Position numbers and translations under genes: made by a program
Assembly: GCA_903920835.1 (NCBI GenBank)
Contig: CAIXNQ010000240.1
Coordinates: forward strand, 1 to 15,996
From: an uncultured Bacteroidota bacterium
Lineage (GTDB): Bacteria > Bacteroidota > Bacteroidia > Flavobacteriales > Flavobacteriaceae
Direction: 5' to 3'
Length of the DNA: 15,996 nt
The notes under the pieces: generated by a model
Database searches by the model: none
What the model was told of the DNA's origin: nothing
What the model saw: only the letters and a program-made list of their open reading frames with translations
Shown here: in pieces, positions 1 through 7,234 of the stretch
Numbering within the stretch: position 1 is the stretch's first letter
How the letters are laid out: each line of letters starts with the position of its first letter

Positions 1-357
1 AACTTTGGCGATAAGGCAAAACCTAGAATTTTATATACCGCCAACTTTGGCGATAGGGCAAAACCTAGAATTTTATATACCGCCAACTTTGGCGATAAGG
101 CAAAACCTAGAATTTTATATACCGCCAACTTTGGCGATAGGGCAAAACCTAGAATTTCATATACCGCCAACTTTGGCGATAGGGCAAAACCTAGAATTTT
201 ATATATCGCCAACTTTGGCGATAAGGCAAAACCTAAAATTTTATATATTCGCAAATCGTCGGATAAGGCAAAACCTAGAATTTTATATATCCGCAAATCG
301 TCGGATAAGGCAAAACCTAGAATTTTATATATCCGCAAATCGTCGGATAAGGCAAAA
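1..357. repeat. 42-bp tandem repeat array, about 8.5 units, two hairpin subtypes
   Basis: Head-to-tail 42-bp units begin at 1, 43, 85, 127, 169, 211, 253 and 295, with a partial ninth from 337 to about 357. Each has a near-constant 27-bp body starting GATAAGGCAAAACCTAGAAT (some units have GATAGGG) and a 15-bp variable part. The junctions in the left part carry ACCGCCAACTTTGGC, one carries ATCGCC in place of ACCGCC, and those in the right part carry ATTCGCAAATCGTCG or ATCCGCAAATCGTCG. All forms can fold back: CGCCAA/TTGGCG in the left type and TATCCG/CGGATA around an 8-nt loop in the right type. Because 42 is a multiple of three, a long open frame crosses the array, but it has no independent sign of coding. 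The array lies downstream of the minus-strand symporter gene and reaches the window edge, so it probably continues to the left. Confidence 0.95.
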
Positions 358-435
358 TAAAATTCTAATATTACCTCTAAAAAACTTGGAGCAGTTGAAT
401 AGGCTTTGAAAGGAATTATTAAAAACTTGTGATAA

Positions 436-2151
436 CTAAATTTCTTTTGCTTTAGGTAAAACTATTTGCAGTGCCAAAGAAATTAAAATTGTGAGCACTG
501 CCCCAATAAAATTAAGCCATAAATAACCCAAATGTTCTTTGCCAGCAGGATAGATATGAATGGTGTAATAATAAATCACAAAAATAGTGGATTGACTAAT
601 TACTGCTCCCCAAAAAATGGCATTGCCTTTGATGTAATGTAGATAGAACCCAACCAAAAACACGCCTAGAACAGTTCCGTAGAATATCGAACCCACAATA
701 TTGACCAGCTGGATTAAGTTTTCAAACATTGTTCCCAAGCAAGCGAATAGAATTGCAATAATTCCCCATAACAACGTGAAATATTGTGTGGCTTTTACAT
801 AATGTTTTGGTGATTTTTCTGTTTTTAAATTCCGTTTGTACAAGTCGATTGCCGTTGTAGATGCCAATGCCGTCAACCCAGATGCCGACGACGACATGGC
901 TGCCGAAAGAATGACTGCAAGCAACAAACCAATCAAGCCCGAAGGCAAATAATGCAAGATAAAATAGATAAAAACATAGTCTTTATCATTCGTTTCTGAC
1001 TTTGGATTTACTTTGGTGATGATATTTTTAGCTTCTTGATGCAGGTTTTTTTCTTGTTCAGATAATTGATTTATTTTTTCTCGCAACGTCAAATTTTCTG
1101 CTTGCTGGTTTAAACTGGAAACGTACAACAAATTTGTTTTTTGTTTTTCAACAGTCAATAGGTCTAGCTGTTTTTGAAGCAAATGATATTCTGAAGCGTA
1201 TTTCGATTGCTCGACAGCCGTTTTATTTATCGGATTAAAATGCAACGGCACTGGATTGAATTGAAAAAATACAAACACCATCACGCCCGTTAGCAATATA
1301 AAAAACTGCATGGGCACTTTTAGAAAACCATTCATTATTAATCCCATCTGACTTTCTTTGTCAGACTTTCCAGACAGATAACGCCCCACCTGCGATTGGT
1401 CGGTGCCAAAATAAGAAAGCATCAAAAAGAATCCGCCCGTAATGCCACTCCAAAAAGTATATCTGTTTTGAGGATCGAATGAGAAATCTAAGATGTTCAT
1501 CTTGCCGTGAGCACCTGCAACATGCAGTGCATTAGAAAAAGTCATCTTGTTGGGCAATAAATGCAGTATCAAAAAGAAAGTAATAAACATACCGCTCATG
1601 ATGATGAACATCTGTTGCTTTTGGGTTACGTTCACTGCCTTCGTTCCTCCCGAAATGGTATAAATCATTACCGAAACACCAATAATTGTATTCAGCAAAT
1701 TCAAATTCCAACCCAAAATGGAAGACAAAATAATGGCGGGAGCATAAATCGTGATGCCTGTTCCTAAACCCCGCTGTATCAAAAACAAAATAGAAGTGAG
1801 CGATCTTGTTTTTAAGTCAAAACGTTGCTCCAAATATTCATAGGCAGTATAAACTTTCAACTTATTATAAATAGGAATAAAAGTCATCGAAATGACAACC
1901 ATAGCCAGAGGTAAGCCGAAGTAAAACTGCACAAAGCCCATGCCGTCGTGATAGGCTTGACCTGGTGTTGAAAGAAAAGTAATGGCACTGGCTTGGGTCG
2001 CCATGACTGACAAACCGACCGTCCACCATGGGGTTTCACGATTGGCTAAGATATAATCTTCGACATTTGCGCTGCCTTTGGTTTTATAGACGCCATAGCA
2101 AACAATGAACAGTAAAGTAACCGTTAAAACAATCCAATCCAGTTGCTGCAT
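436..2151 (-). CDS. Sodium:solute symporter (SSS family) with a coiled-coil-like insert
   Basis: Inner-membrane secondary transporter of the solute:sodium symporter family (LeuT fold). The 571 residues contain many hydrophobic segments. Family-typical stretches are SVMATQASAITFLSTPGQAY at about 48-67 and the small-residue helix ILSAAMSSSASGLTALAS at about 414-431, followed by DLYKR. Residues about 302-390 are a long hydrophilic, Lys/Glu/Gln-rich stretch (for example LLQKQLDLLTVEKQK) that splits the membrane core and probably forms a coiled coil; it makes the protein longer than many family members. The substrate cannot be read from sequence. The PIG-L deacetylase in the same operon suggests a sugar or amino-sugar derivative, which is inference only. 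The ATG at 2151 lies one base after the stop of the small gene 2153-2257, so translational coupling is likely. No strong terminator is visible between the stop and the tandem array. Confidence 0.9.
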   Translation of the reverse strand: MQQLDWIVLTVTLLFIVCYGVYKTKGSANVEDYILANRETPWWTVGLSVMATQASAITFLSTPGQAYHDGMGFVQFYFGLPLAMVVISMTFIPIYNKLKVYTAYEYLEQRFDLKTRSLTSILFLIQRGLGTGITIYAPAIILSSILGWNLNLLNTIIGVSVMIYTISGGTKAVNVTQKQQMFIIMSGMFITFFLILHLLPNKMTFSNALHVAGAHGKMNILDFSFDPQNRYTFWSGITGGFFLMLSYFGTDQSQVGRYLSGKSDKESQMGLIMNGFLKVPMQFFILLTGVMVFVFFQFNPVPLHFNPINKTAVEQSKYASEYHLLQKQLDLLTVEKQKTNLLYVSSLNQQAENLTLREKINQLSEQEKNLHQEAKNIITKVNPKSETNDKDYVFIYFILHYLPSGLIGLLLAVILSAAMSSSASGLTALASTTAIDLYKRNLKTEKSPKHYVKATQYFTLLWGIIAILFACLGTMFENLIQLVNIVGSIFYGTVLGVFLVGFYLHYIKGNAIFWGAVISQSTIFVIYYYTIHIYPAGKEHLGYLWLNFIGAVLTILISLALQIVLPKAKEI

Positions 2152-2152
2152 A

Positions 2153-2257
2153 CTAAAGAAACAATTGCATTAATATAAAAAACAAGAGTATGTAAAGCAC
2201 ATTAGCAACGAGCACCCAAGTGTAGTTGTTTTTCCAGAGGTTTTTTTTTGGTGTCAT
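2153..2257 (-). CDS. Small single-span membrane protein, 34 aa
   Basis: A short frame reads MTPKKNLWKNNYTWVLVANV and continues with YILLFFILMQLF, then TAG. It has a positively charged N-terminus (about residues 4-9) followed by one hydrophobic helix (about 14-34), so it is predicted to sit in the inner membrane with the N-terminus in the cytoplasm. The ATG is 3 nt after the stop codon of the PIG-L gene and the stop is 1 nt before the symporter ATG. It therefore fills the gap between the two genes almost exactly, which is the main argument that it is real. It may act as an accessory subunit of the symporter; small single-span partners are known for some transporters, but that role here is inference. 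I recognise no named family. Confidence 0.72.
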   Translation of the reverse strand: MTPKKNLWKNNYTWVLVANVLYILLFFILMQLFL

Positions 2258-2260
2258 GGG

Positions 2261-4750
2261 TTATTCCTTCAACGCTAGAATATTCGCCAATAATCTGAAA
2301 GCTCCAGGAACGCCTTCGGGCAGTTCTCTAAAGAAACTTAAACCCGTGTAGATGTAAAATCCTTTGCCGTATTTCGCAATGAGAAGTGCTCCGTTTTTTG
2401 GGGTTTCGCCTTTGTCATTGGCGGAGATAATGGGCGTAAAAGCGGCGTCCCATTCGTTTGGATAATAAAGCCCTTGTTCTTGTTTCCAGCCTGTAAAATC
2501 TTCGGCAGTGATTGTGTTCGGATAATTTAAGACCGCATGGTTGGGTGCTAAGAAACGAACGGCTGCATTTTCTTCGGTGACACGATCTCTAGAAATCTTT
2601 AATGAAAACGGCGCAATGTCTTTGGTTACTAATTCGTCAGTGGTGTTGTATTGCACGACCATTGTTTTGCCGTTTTTAACCTCATCTAGCAAAATAGCCT
2701 GCTTAAAAGTCAAAGCATTCACAACATTATAAGCTCTGATGCCCGTCATTATGACTTGAAAGGGTTTTAGTTTGTCGCTGCTAATGTCTTCCGGCTTTAT
2801 GATAGAAACCGAGTAGCCCATTTGGGTTAAACTCTTCGGAACTTCGTCGCCTGCGCCCATAATGTAAGCAATGGCAACAGGTTTTGTTTTAATATCCAAT
2901 CGAATGCCTTTGGCTTCTGAGGGTTTGAGCAGCATTTGTTTGTAAATATGCGGATAATTGATGTCGATTTTTTCTAAATTATAAGTAACGCCATCAACAA
3001 TAATGTTGCTTTTGATGCTGATTTCGCTTGCGGTTTTAGAAGGCGTTATCGTGAAATCAACTTTTACTTCTTCTCCTTTTTTATTCAAATGAAACGGAAT
3101 AGATGCAGGCATTACACTCCAACCTTCTGGCACCGTGAGTTGGGCGGTGCCGTCTAAAGAATCTTTCCCAGCGGTGATTTTTAAGGTAACCATTTTGCTT
3201 TTGTCAGAATTGAAAATATAAACTTTCTCGGTCAATGCAGCCGTAACGACAGGCACAATATCGAGCGGTTGATAGACTTCGCCTTTGACCTCATCGTTGT
3301 ATTTGTAAACAATATTGCGCTCAAAAGGAATGGTTACGCCATTAATTTCGATGAGAAAGGTTACTTTGGCTTGACGGATAACATCTGGTTTACCGATGTT
3401 TTGTTGTTGGTCCACACGATACATTCCGACAGTTCCTTTTTCGTTTAAGTAATAGGGCTGCGTGAAGTTAAAATCATCTGGAATGTTCAATTCAACCGAA
3501 ATGTTTTTCGGAATATTACAGGCTAATTCTTCCGATTTGATAGCTCCTTTGTAGATAGAAAAAACCTCCGTTCCTTTCCAAGTCATTTTTATTGGACTTC
3601 TATTGATGACCTCAAGATTGATTTTAAACAGCGTGTTTTTGGTTATCTCATTGGTGTTTGTTGTTGCGTCCATATACAAACCGGCGCAACCCGCAATGAT
3701 TTTCTTGATTTCTTCCGACTTAATTGTTTTCCAATGTTGGTCTTCCAATTGCTGAATTAAAGTATAGGCTTTAACCAACTCTGGAATGCTGGCAGCTGGG
3801 TTTTTGAAATCAAAGTTTTTTTCGACAGCGTTTAGTATTTCAAAAATAGGTTTGCCGTTTTTTACTCGGTTCCAAGTGGTGTCGATGCCTTCAAATAAAT
3901 TGGTCTTATCAGCAATGGTTTCGCCTTTCAGGAACTCTAAATATTCGTCTTCCTCTCCCCTAGTCCCTGTCGAACCAAAGCCTTGCGACTGGTGCCGACT
4001 GCGACTCAAAGCAGCAATTTCTTGATTGGATTTTCCTACGGAGCTGTAATAAGTTCCAATTTTTAGGTTTAAAAGTTTGCTTTTGTCGGCGGCTTCAAAC
4101 TTTTCTTTGCTGCCATAAAACCACCACGAGGTATTAAAAAACAATCGTTTGGGTTGCCAAGTTTTGACATATTCTAACTGATTTGGGAATATCTTCGGAT
4201 CGTTTGCTTGGTCAAATGCTTCAACACTTAACATCGCTGACGAAGTGTGGTGTCCGTGAGTAGTGCCAGGCGAACGGTGGTCAAAACGGTTAATCACCAC
4301 ATCGGGTTGAAACTTACGAATGGTCCATATCACATCGCTAAGGACTTGTTCTTTGTTCCAAATTTGAAGCGTTTCGTCTGGATTTTTAGAAAAACCAAAG
4401 TCGTTGGCTCTCGAAAAAAACTGTTCGCCGCCGTCTATTTTTCGCGCTTCTATTAATTCTTGAGTTCTGATTGCGCCAAGCCCTTCACGCAGTTCTGGAC
4501 CAATTAAGTTTTGACCACCATCGCCACGAGTTAGCGACAAATAGCCAGTTCGGGCATTTTTATCGTTAGAAAGATAAGCAATCAAGCGGGTGTTTTCGTC
4601 GTCGGGATGTGCTGCAATGTATAAAACCGAACCTAAGAAATTCAATTTTTGAATCTGGTGGTACAGTTCTACTGCATTGGGTTTTACGGGTTGTTGTGCG
4701 AAAAGCGAAGTGACACTTGCTATAAAAAGGCATGAAAAGAAACGTTTCAT
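2261..4750 (-). CDS. Secreted PIG-L (LmbE-like) family deacetylase, multidomain
   Basis: Predicted zinc-dependent N-acyl (amino-sugar type) deacetylase. An N-terminal signal peptide (about residues 1-19, MKRFFSCLFIASVTSLFAQ) directs export. The PIG-L domain spans about 40-210 and shows the zinc/catalytic motif AHPDDE (47-52) and the second metal motif HGHH (165-168); the segment SRSRHQSQGFGSTG at 249-262 also looks conserved. A linker and beta-sandwich-like region follow (about 370-600). The C-terminal domain (about 622-829) has alternating strands and helices, including VIMTGIRAYN and GKGFYIYTGLSFFRELPEG, resembling the glutamine-amidotransferase/ThuA-like fold found appended to large PIG-L proteins of Bacteroidota. 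At 829 residues it is far longer than single-domain LmbE proteins. The substrate is unknown. It is first in an operon with the small membrane protein and the symporter, so periplasmic processing followed by uptake is plausible. Confidence 0.88.
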   Translation of the reverse strand: MKRFFSCLFIASVTSLFAQQPVKPNAVELYHQIQKLNFLGSVLYIAAHPDDENTRLIAYLSNDKNARTGYLSLTRGDGGQNLIGPELREGLGAIRTQELIEARKIDGGEQFFSRANDFGFSKNPDETLQIWNKEQVLSDVIWTIRKFQPDVVINRFDHRSPGTTHGHHTSSAMLSVEAFDQANDPKIFPNQLEYVKTWQPKRLFFNTSWWFYGSKEKFEAADKSKLLNLKIGTYYSSVGKSNQEIAALSRSRHQSQGFGSTGTRGEEDEYLEFLKGETIADKTNLFEGIDTTWNRVKNGKPIFEILNAVEKNFDFKNPAASIPELVKAYTLIQQLEDQHWKTIKSEEIKKIIAGCAGLYMDATTNTNEITKNTLFKINLEVINRSPIKMTWKGTEVFSIYKGAIKSEELACNIPKNISVELNIPDDFNFTQPYYLNEKGTVGMYRVDQQQNIGKPDVIRQAKVTFLIEINGVTIPFERNIVYKYNDEVKGEVYQPLDIVPVVTAALTEKVYIFNSDKSKMVTLKITAGKDSLDGTAQLTVPEGWSVMPASIPFHLNKKGEEVKVDFTITPSKTASEISIKSNIIVDGVTYNLEKIDINYPHIYKQMLLKPSEAKGIRLDIKTKPVAIAYIMGAGDEVPKSLTQMGYSVSIIKPEDISSDKLKPFQVIMTGIRAYNVVNALTFKQAILLDEVKNGKTMVVQYNTTDELVTKDIAPFSLKISRDRVTEENAAVRFLAPNHAVLNYPNTITAEDFTGWKQEQGLYYPNEWDAAFTPIISANDKGETPKNGALLIAKYGKGFYIYTGLSFFRELPEGVPGAFRLLANILALKE

Positions 4751-4772
4751 CGAAATTGTTTTTGAAAAGGCT

Positions 4773-4780
4773 CAAAGATA
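4773..4780 (-). promoter_or_regulatory. Bacteroidota -7 element (TATCTTTG) of the PIG-L operon
   Basis: On the minus strand TATCTTTG matches the Bacteroidota -7 consensus TAnnTTTG. It lies 22 nt upstream of the PIG-L ATG, leaving a leader of roughly 15-18 nt. No TTG at ideal spacing (about 17-20 nt) is evident, so only the -7 box is called. Confidence 0.5.
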
Positions 4781-4858
4781 GTGTTATTTCTAAATTGTAT
4801 AGATTTCAAGATCATTTATCAAGGAATAATATATTATAGCCCGAGATTAAAAAAATTA

Positions 4859-4878
4859 AAAGAATTTCTGAATTCTTT
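4859..4878 (-). terminator. Possible terminator hairpin, AT-rich
   Basis: The perfect 8-bp arms AAAGAATT and AATTCTTT flank a 4-nt loop. Read on the minus strand, the stem is followed by TTAATTTTTTTAA, so it could stop transcripts coming from the 5149-5652 gene before the PIG-L promoter. The stem has only two G/C pairs, so the call is weak. Confidence 0.3.
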
Positions 4879-4951
4879 GGGAATCTGAGGAATCTTTGGC
4901 TTTGAAAAAAAGATTTTATTAAAAAACTTACAACTAAAGCAATTACAAAAT

Positions 4952-5004
4952 AATTTGCGAATTTGCGGTAACAAAGCAAAGTATTGACCACAAATTCGCA
5001 AATT
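4952..5004. repeat. 14-bp perfect inverted repeat with a 25-nt loop
   Basis: Arms AATTTGCGAATTTG (4952-4965) and CAAATTCGCAAATT (4991-5004) are exact reverse complements. After one C/A mismatch, GGT and ACC can add three more pairs inside. This is the strongest simple hairpin in the intergenic DNA. It may be a terminator or processing signal for the 5149-5652 transcript; no clean T-tract follows on either strand. Confidence 0.75.
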
Positions 5005-5148
5005 TCATAGCTCCTATTATTTCAAAATTTACACTAGTTACATTTAACTAATCTACAACTAATTAATAGGATTGTAAATTAATAATCTTTGAAATATTTC
5101 TCTTTAAAAACAAATTTGTTGGTTGGAATAGAATCAATAATATAAAAT

Positions 5149-5652
5149 TCACCCCATCATTAAACATTGAAAAGTAAAATATTCGCCTATGTTTTCTTGG
5201 GCAATTGGCAGAAATGAATACCAAAGCAAAAAATCCAAGAGGTAATCGGTTTGGTTTGGAGCCGTGTTAATTTTTACAATCACTTTTCCGAAATTAGTGC
5301 CTAAACCATAGCTTACAAGTTCTTTAGTTCCGTCAAAAATTACAAATTCAGCCAAAGGATTATTTCTAATTTTTAATTGATAGACTTTACCGTTATATTC
5401 AAGATTTGTAGTAGCACTAAACCATTTTTCAAACGACGATTTGATAATTATTTGTCCGTTTTGATCTGTAATTTGATAATTGCTTCTCCAGAAACCACTG
5501 TAAGTAAGTGCGTAAGTTTGGTCTCCAATTCTAAAGATTGCTTTTTCTTTAGCACCTTTATAAATCTTTTCTAATGTGCCGATTTCTTTGCCATCAACCA
5601 TAAACGAATATAATCCTAGCTTGATGGTTTTCCAATTTTTATCTTGATTCAT
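5149..5652 (-). CDS. Hypothetical protein, beta-rich, 167 aa
   Basis: I do not recognise a named family. The protein has no signal peptide and no clear membrane helix. It alternates short strand-like segments (for example TIKLGLYSFMVDGKEIG, KAIFRIGDQTYALTYSGFWR, YQITDQNGQIIIKS, KVYQLKIRN, AEFVIFDGTKELVSYG). The pattern of short strands, with basic/aromatic residues alternating with Gly/Asp turns, recalls a single beta-barrel such as the tubby/LURP-one-like fold, but that is a visual impression only. The C-terminal part (about 137-152) is more hydrophobic, with LLDFLLWYSFLPIA. The gene stands alone on the minus strand between two intergenic regions of about 400 bp each. The ATG at 5652 is the only sensible start. 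No convincing TAnnTTTG box is seen, though TAGTTTTA lies just upstream. Confidence 0.7.
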   Translation of the reverse strand: MNQDKNWKTIKLGLYSFMVDGKEIGTLEKIYKGAKEKAIFRIGDQTYALTYSGFWRSNYQITDQNGQIIIKSSFEKWFSATTNLEYNGKVYQLKIRNNPLAEFVIFDGTKELVSYGLGTNFGKVIVKINTAPNQTDYLLDFLLWYSFLPIAQENIGEYFTFQCLMMG

Positions 5653-6051
5653 GACTAAAACTATTTGAATTTGCAGATTGGTCAGCAGGAATTAAAATTT
5701 GTTACAATCGAGGGATTAGGTAGTAGGGATTAGGTCTTAGGTGGTAGGTAATGTTTGTTATATTACAAATCTATATTCAACATAACTTTATCTTCAACAA
5801 AAACACAAAAAGACTATAAATAAATCAACAGTTTCTTGTGAACTCAAAATATTTTTTAATATTTCAGCAAAATATATGATTATTTGAAATGTTTTTTTTA
5901 TATATTAGCTGACTGAATATCAATTGATATTTTTAATTGTCTGTTTTTGGTTATTGTATGTGAATAGAATTCCGAAAACTAACGAAAAAAGACAATTTCA
6001 TATTATAATAATTGAAAACCATATTGAATAAACCTAAATAAACAAAACAAT
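5653..6051. other. Divergent intergenic region upstream of the ligase gene
   Basis: About 400 AT-rich bases between divergently transcribed genes, without a credible coding frame. It carries the 14-nt direct repeat described at 5712-5750. I could not identify a convincing TAnnTTTG promoter for either flanking gene; TAATAATTG near 6006 is a poor match. Confidence 0.55.
5712..5750 (+). repeat. Short G-rich direct repeat (GGGATTAGG units)
   Basis: GGGATTAGGTAGTA (5712-5725) and GGGATTAGGTCTTA (5726-5739) are two 14-nt units, followed by the related GGTGGTAGGTA. The run has seven G tracts of two or three on the plus strand within about 38 nt, unusual in this AT-rich DNA. Confidence 0.7.
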
Positions 6052-7161
6052 ATGTCCAAAAAACTCCCCATTTTTACGCTAGGTGTAGAAGAAGAATATC
6101 AAATTATTGACCCTCAAACTAGAGATTTGCGTTCGCATTTGTCTAAAATTGTAGATGGAGCCAAAATTATTCTTAACGAACAAGTAAAAGCGGAAATGCA
6201 CCAATCGGTCGTAGAAGTCGGCACTAACATTTGTCAATCTGTAGCCGATGCCAGCAAAGAAATTCGTTTTTTGAGAAGTAAAATTATAGAACTCGCCGGA
6301 AATCAAGGTTTGGTAGTGGGTGGCGCAGGCACGCATCCGTTCTCTCGTTGGCAAGACCAACCTATTACTGACGATCCTCGCTATCACAACATTGTTAACG
6401 AACTTCAAGATGCCGCTCGGTCTAATTTAATTTTCGGGATGCACTGCCACGTAGGCATCCAAAACCGCGAACAAGGTTTGCAATTAATGAATCAAGCTTG
6501 CTATTTCTTGCCGCATATTTTTGCGCTTTCGTCAAATTCTCCTTTTTGGGAAGGTCGAAACACAGGCTATAAATCGTTTAGAACAAAAGTTTTTGATAAA
6601 TTTCCGAGAACAGGACTTCCCGAATATTTTGATTCGGTAGCAGCCTATGATAATTATTTAGAAACCCTTGTCAAAACAAAGTGTATCGATAACCCAAAGA
6701 AAATTTGGTGGGATTTACGACTACATCCGTTCTATGACACCATCGAATTCCGCATCTGCGACATGAGCCTCACTGTTGATGAAGCCATGTGTATTGTAGC
6801 CATCATTCAAGCTATTGTTGCCAAACTCTATAAACTCAACACCAGCAACACTAGCTTTAATATGTATCGAATTGCACTGATCAAAGAAAATAAATTTAGA
6901 GCTGCTCGCTACGGAATTGAAGGCAACATGATTGATTTTGGACTACAAAAAGAAGTCGCTACCAAAGAACTAATTATAGAATTGCTCGACTTTGTTGACG
7001 ATGTAGTCGATGAATTGGGCAGCCGAGAACAAATTAATTACGTTCACCACATCATGCAACATGGCACGGGTGCCGACAAACAATTAGCTATTTTTGAACA
7101 AACCAAAGACCTTTCAAAAGTAGTCGATTTTATAACAAGCGAATTTACAAAAGGATTGTAA
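6052..7161 (+). CDS. Carboxylate-amine ligase, GCS2/YbdK-like family
   Basis: Predicted ATP-dependent ligase that joins a carboxylate (typically the glutamate gamma-carboxylate) to an amine, of the glutamate-cysteine ligase type 2 superfamily. Length (369 aa) is normal. Visible landmarks are GVEEEYQIIDP (11-21), which supplies metal-binding acidic residues, the segment AEMHQSVVEVGT (47-58), GTHPF (93-97), GMHCHVG (129-135), SSNSPFWEGRNTGY (160-173), WWDLRLHPFYDTIEFR (219-234) and CD (236-237). It is cytoplasmic. It precedes a class I amidotransferase and an ATP-grasp enzyme on the same strand, so it probably makes a gamma-glutamyl or related amide product that these two process. YbdK-like proteins have only weak glutamate-cysteine ligase activity, so calling it glutathione synthesis would be overreach. 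The ATG at 6052 places the conserved N-terminal motif at the usual position. Confidence 0.9.
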   Translation: MSKKLPIFTLGVEEEYQIIDPQTRDLRSHLSKIVDGAKIILNEQVKAEMHQSVVEVGTNICQSVADASKEIRFLRSKIIELAGNQGLVVGGAGTHPFSRWQDQPITDDPRYHNIVNELQDAARSNLIFGMHCHVGIQNREQGLQLMNQACYFLPHIFALSSNSPFWEGRNTGYKSFRTKVFDKFPRTGLPEYFDSVAAYDNYLETLVKTKCIDNPKKIWWDLRLHPFYDTIEFRICDMSLTVDEAMCIVAIIQAIVAKLYKLNTSNTSFNMYRIALIKENKFRAARYGIEGNMIDFGLQKEVATKELIIELLDFVDDVVDELGSREQINYVHHIMQHGTGADKQLAIFEQTKDLSKVVDFITSEFTKGL

Positions 7162-7184
7162 TAAACGATTTAAAAGTAGAAGCT

Positions 7185-7213
7185 TTGCCGGGTAATAAAT
7201 TAAGATACATTTG
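7185..7213 (+). promoter_or_regulatory. Bacteroidota sigma-type promoter (TTG-N18-TACATTTG)
   Basis: TTG (7185-7187), an 18-nt spacer and TACATTTG (7206-7213) match the Bacteroidota -33/-7 consensus well. Transcription should begin near 7218-7220, giving a leader of about 15 nt before the ATG at 7235. The amidotransferase and ATP-grasp genes can therefore be transcribed without the upstream ligase. The element also rules out the upstream TTG at 7211 as the translation start. Confidence 0.72.
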
Positions 7214-7234
7214 CAAAACCAAATACTCAAAGAA

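Larger units (their letters stand above)
4751..5148. other. Intergenic region between the hypothetical gene and the PIG-L operon
   Basis: About 400 bases with no credible coding frame. It holds the PIG-L promoter box near 4773, an AT-rich hairpin at 4859-4878, a 14-bp inverted repeat at 4952-5004 and a 12-nt perfect palindrome AACAAATTTGTT near 5109. The stretch 4837-4845 (ATTATAGCC) also occurs in the accessory region near 15299, but the match is too short to call a repeat family. Confidence 0.6.

Noticed and set aside
1..357. CRISPR array
   Set aside because: Units are contiguous and nearly identical. There are no unique spacers and no cas genes in the window.
5..409. 134-codon open frame across the tandem repeat
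   Set aside because: It exists because 42 is a multiple of three, so any open frame in one unit stays open. It starts at TTG, has no promoter or leader and encodes only a 14-residue repeat; stem pairing better explains the conserved pattern.
7211..7234. TTG start adding eight residues to the amidotransferase
   Set aside because: The codon is inside the TACATTTG promoter box, and the ATG at 7235 directly precedes the conserved IRIAILDMYN strand.
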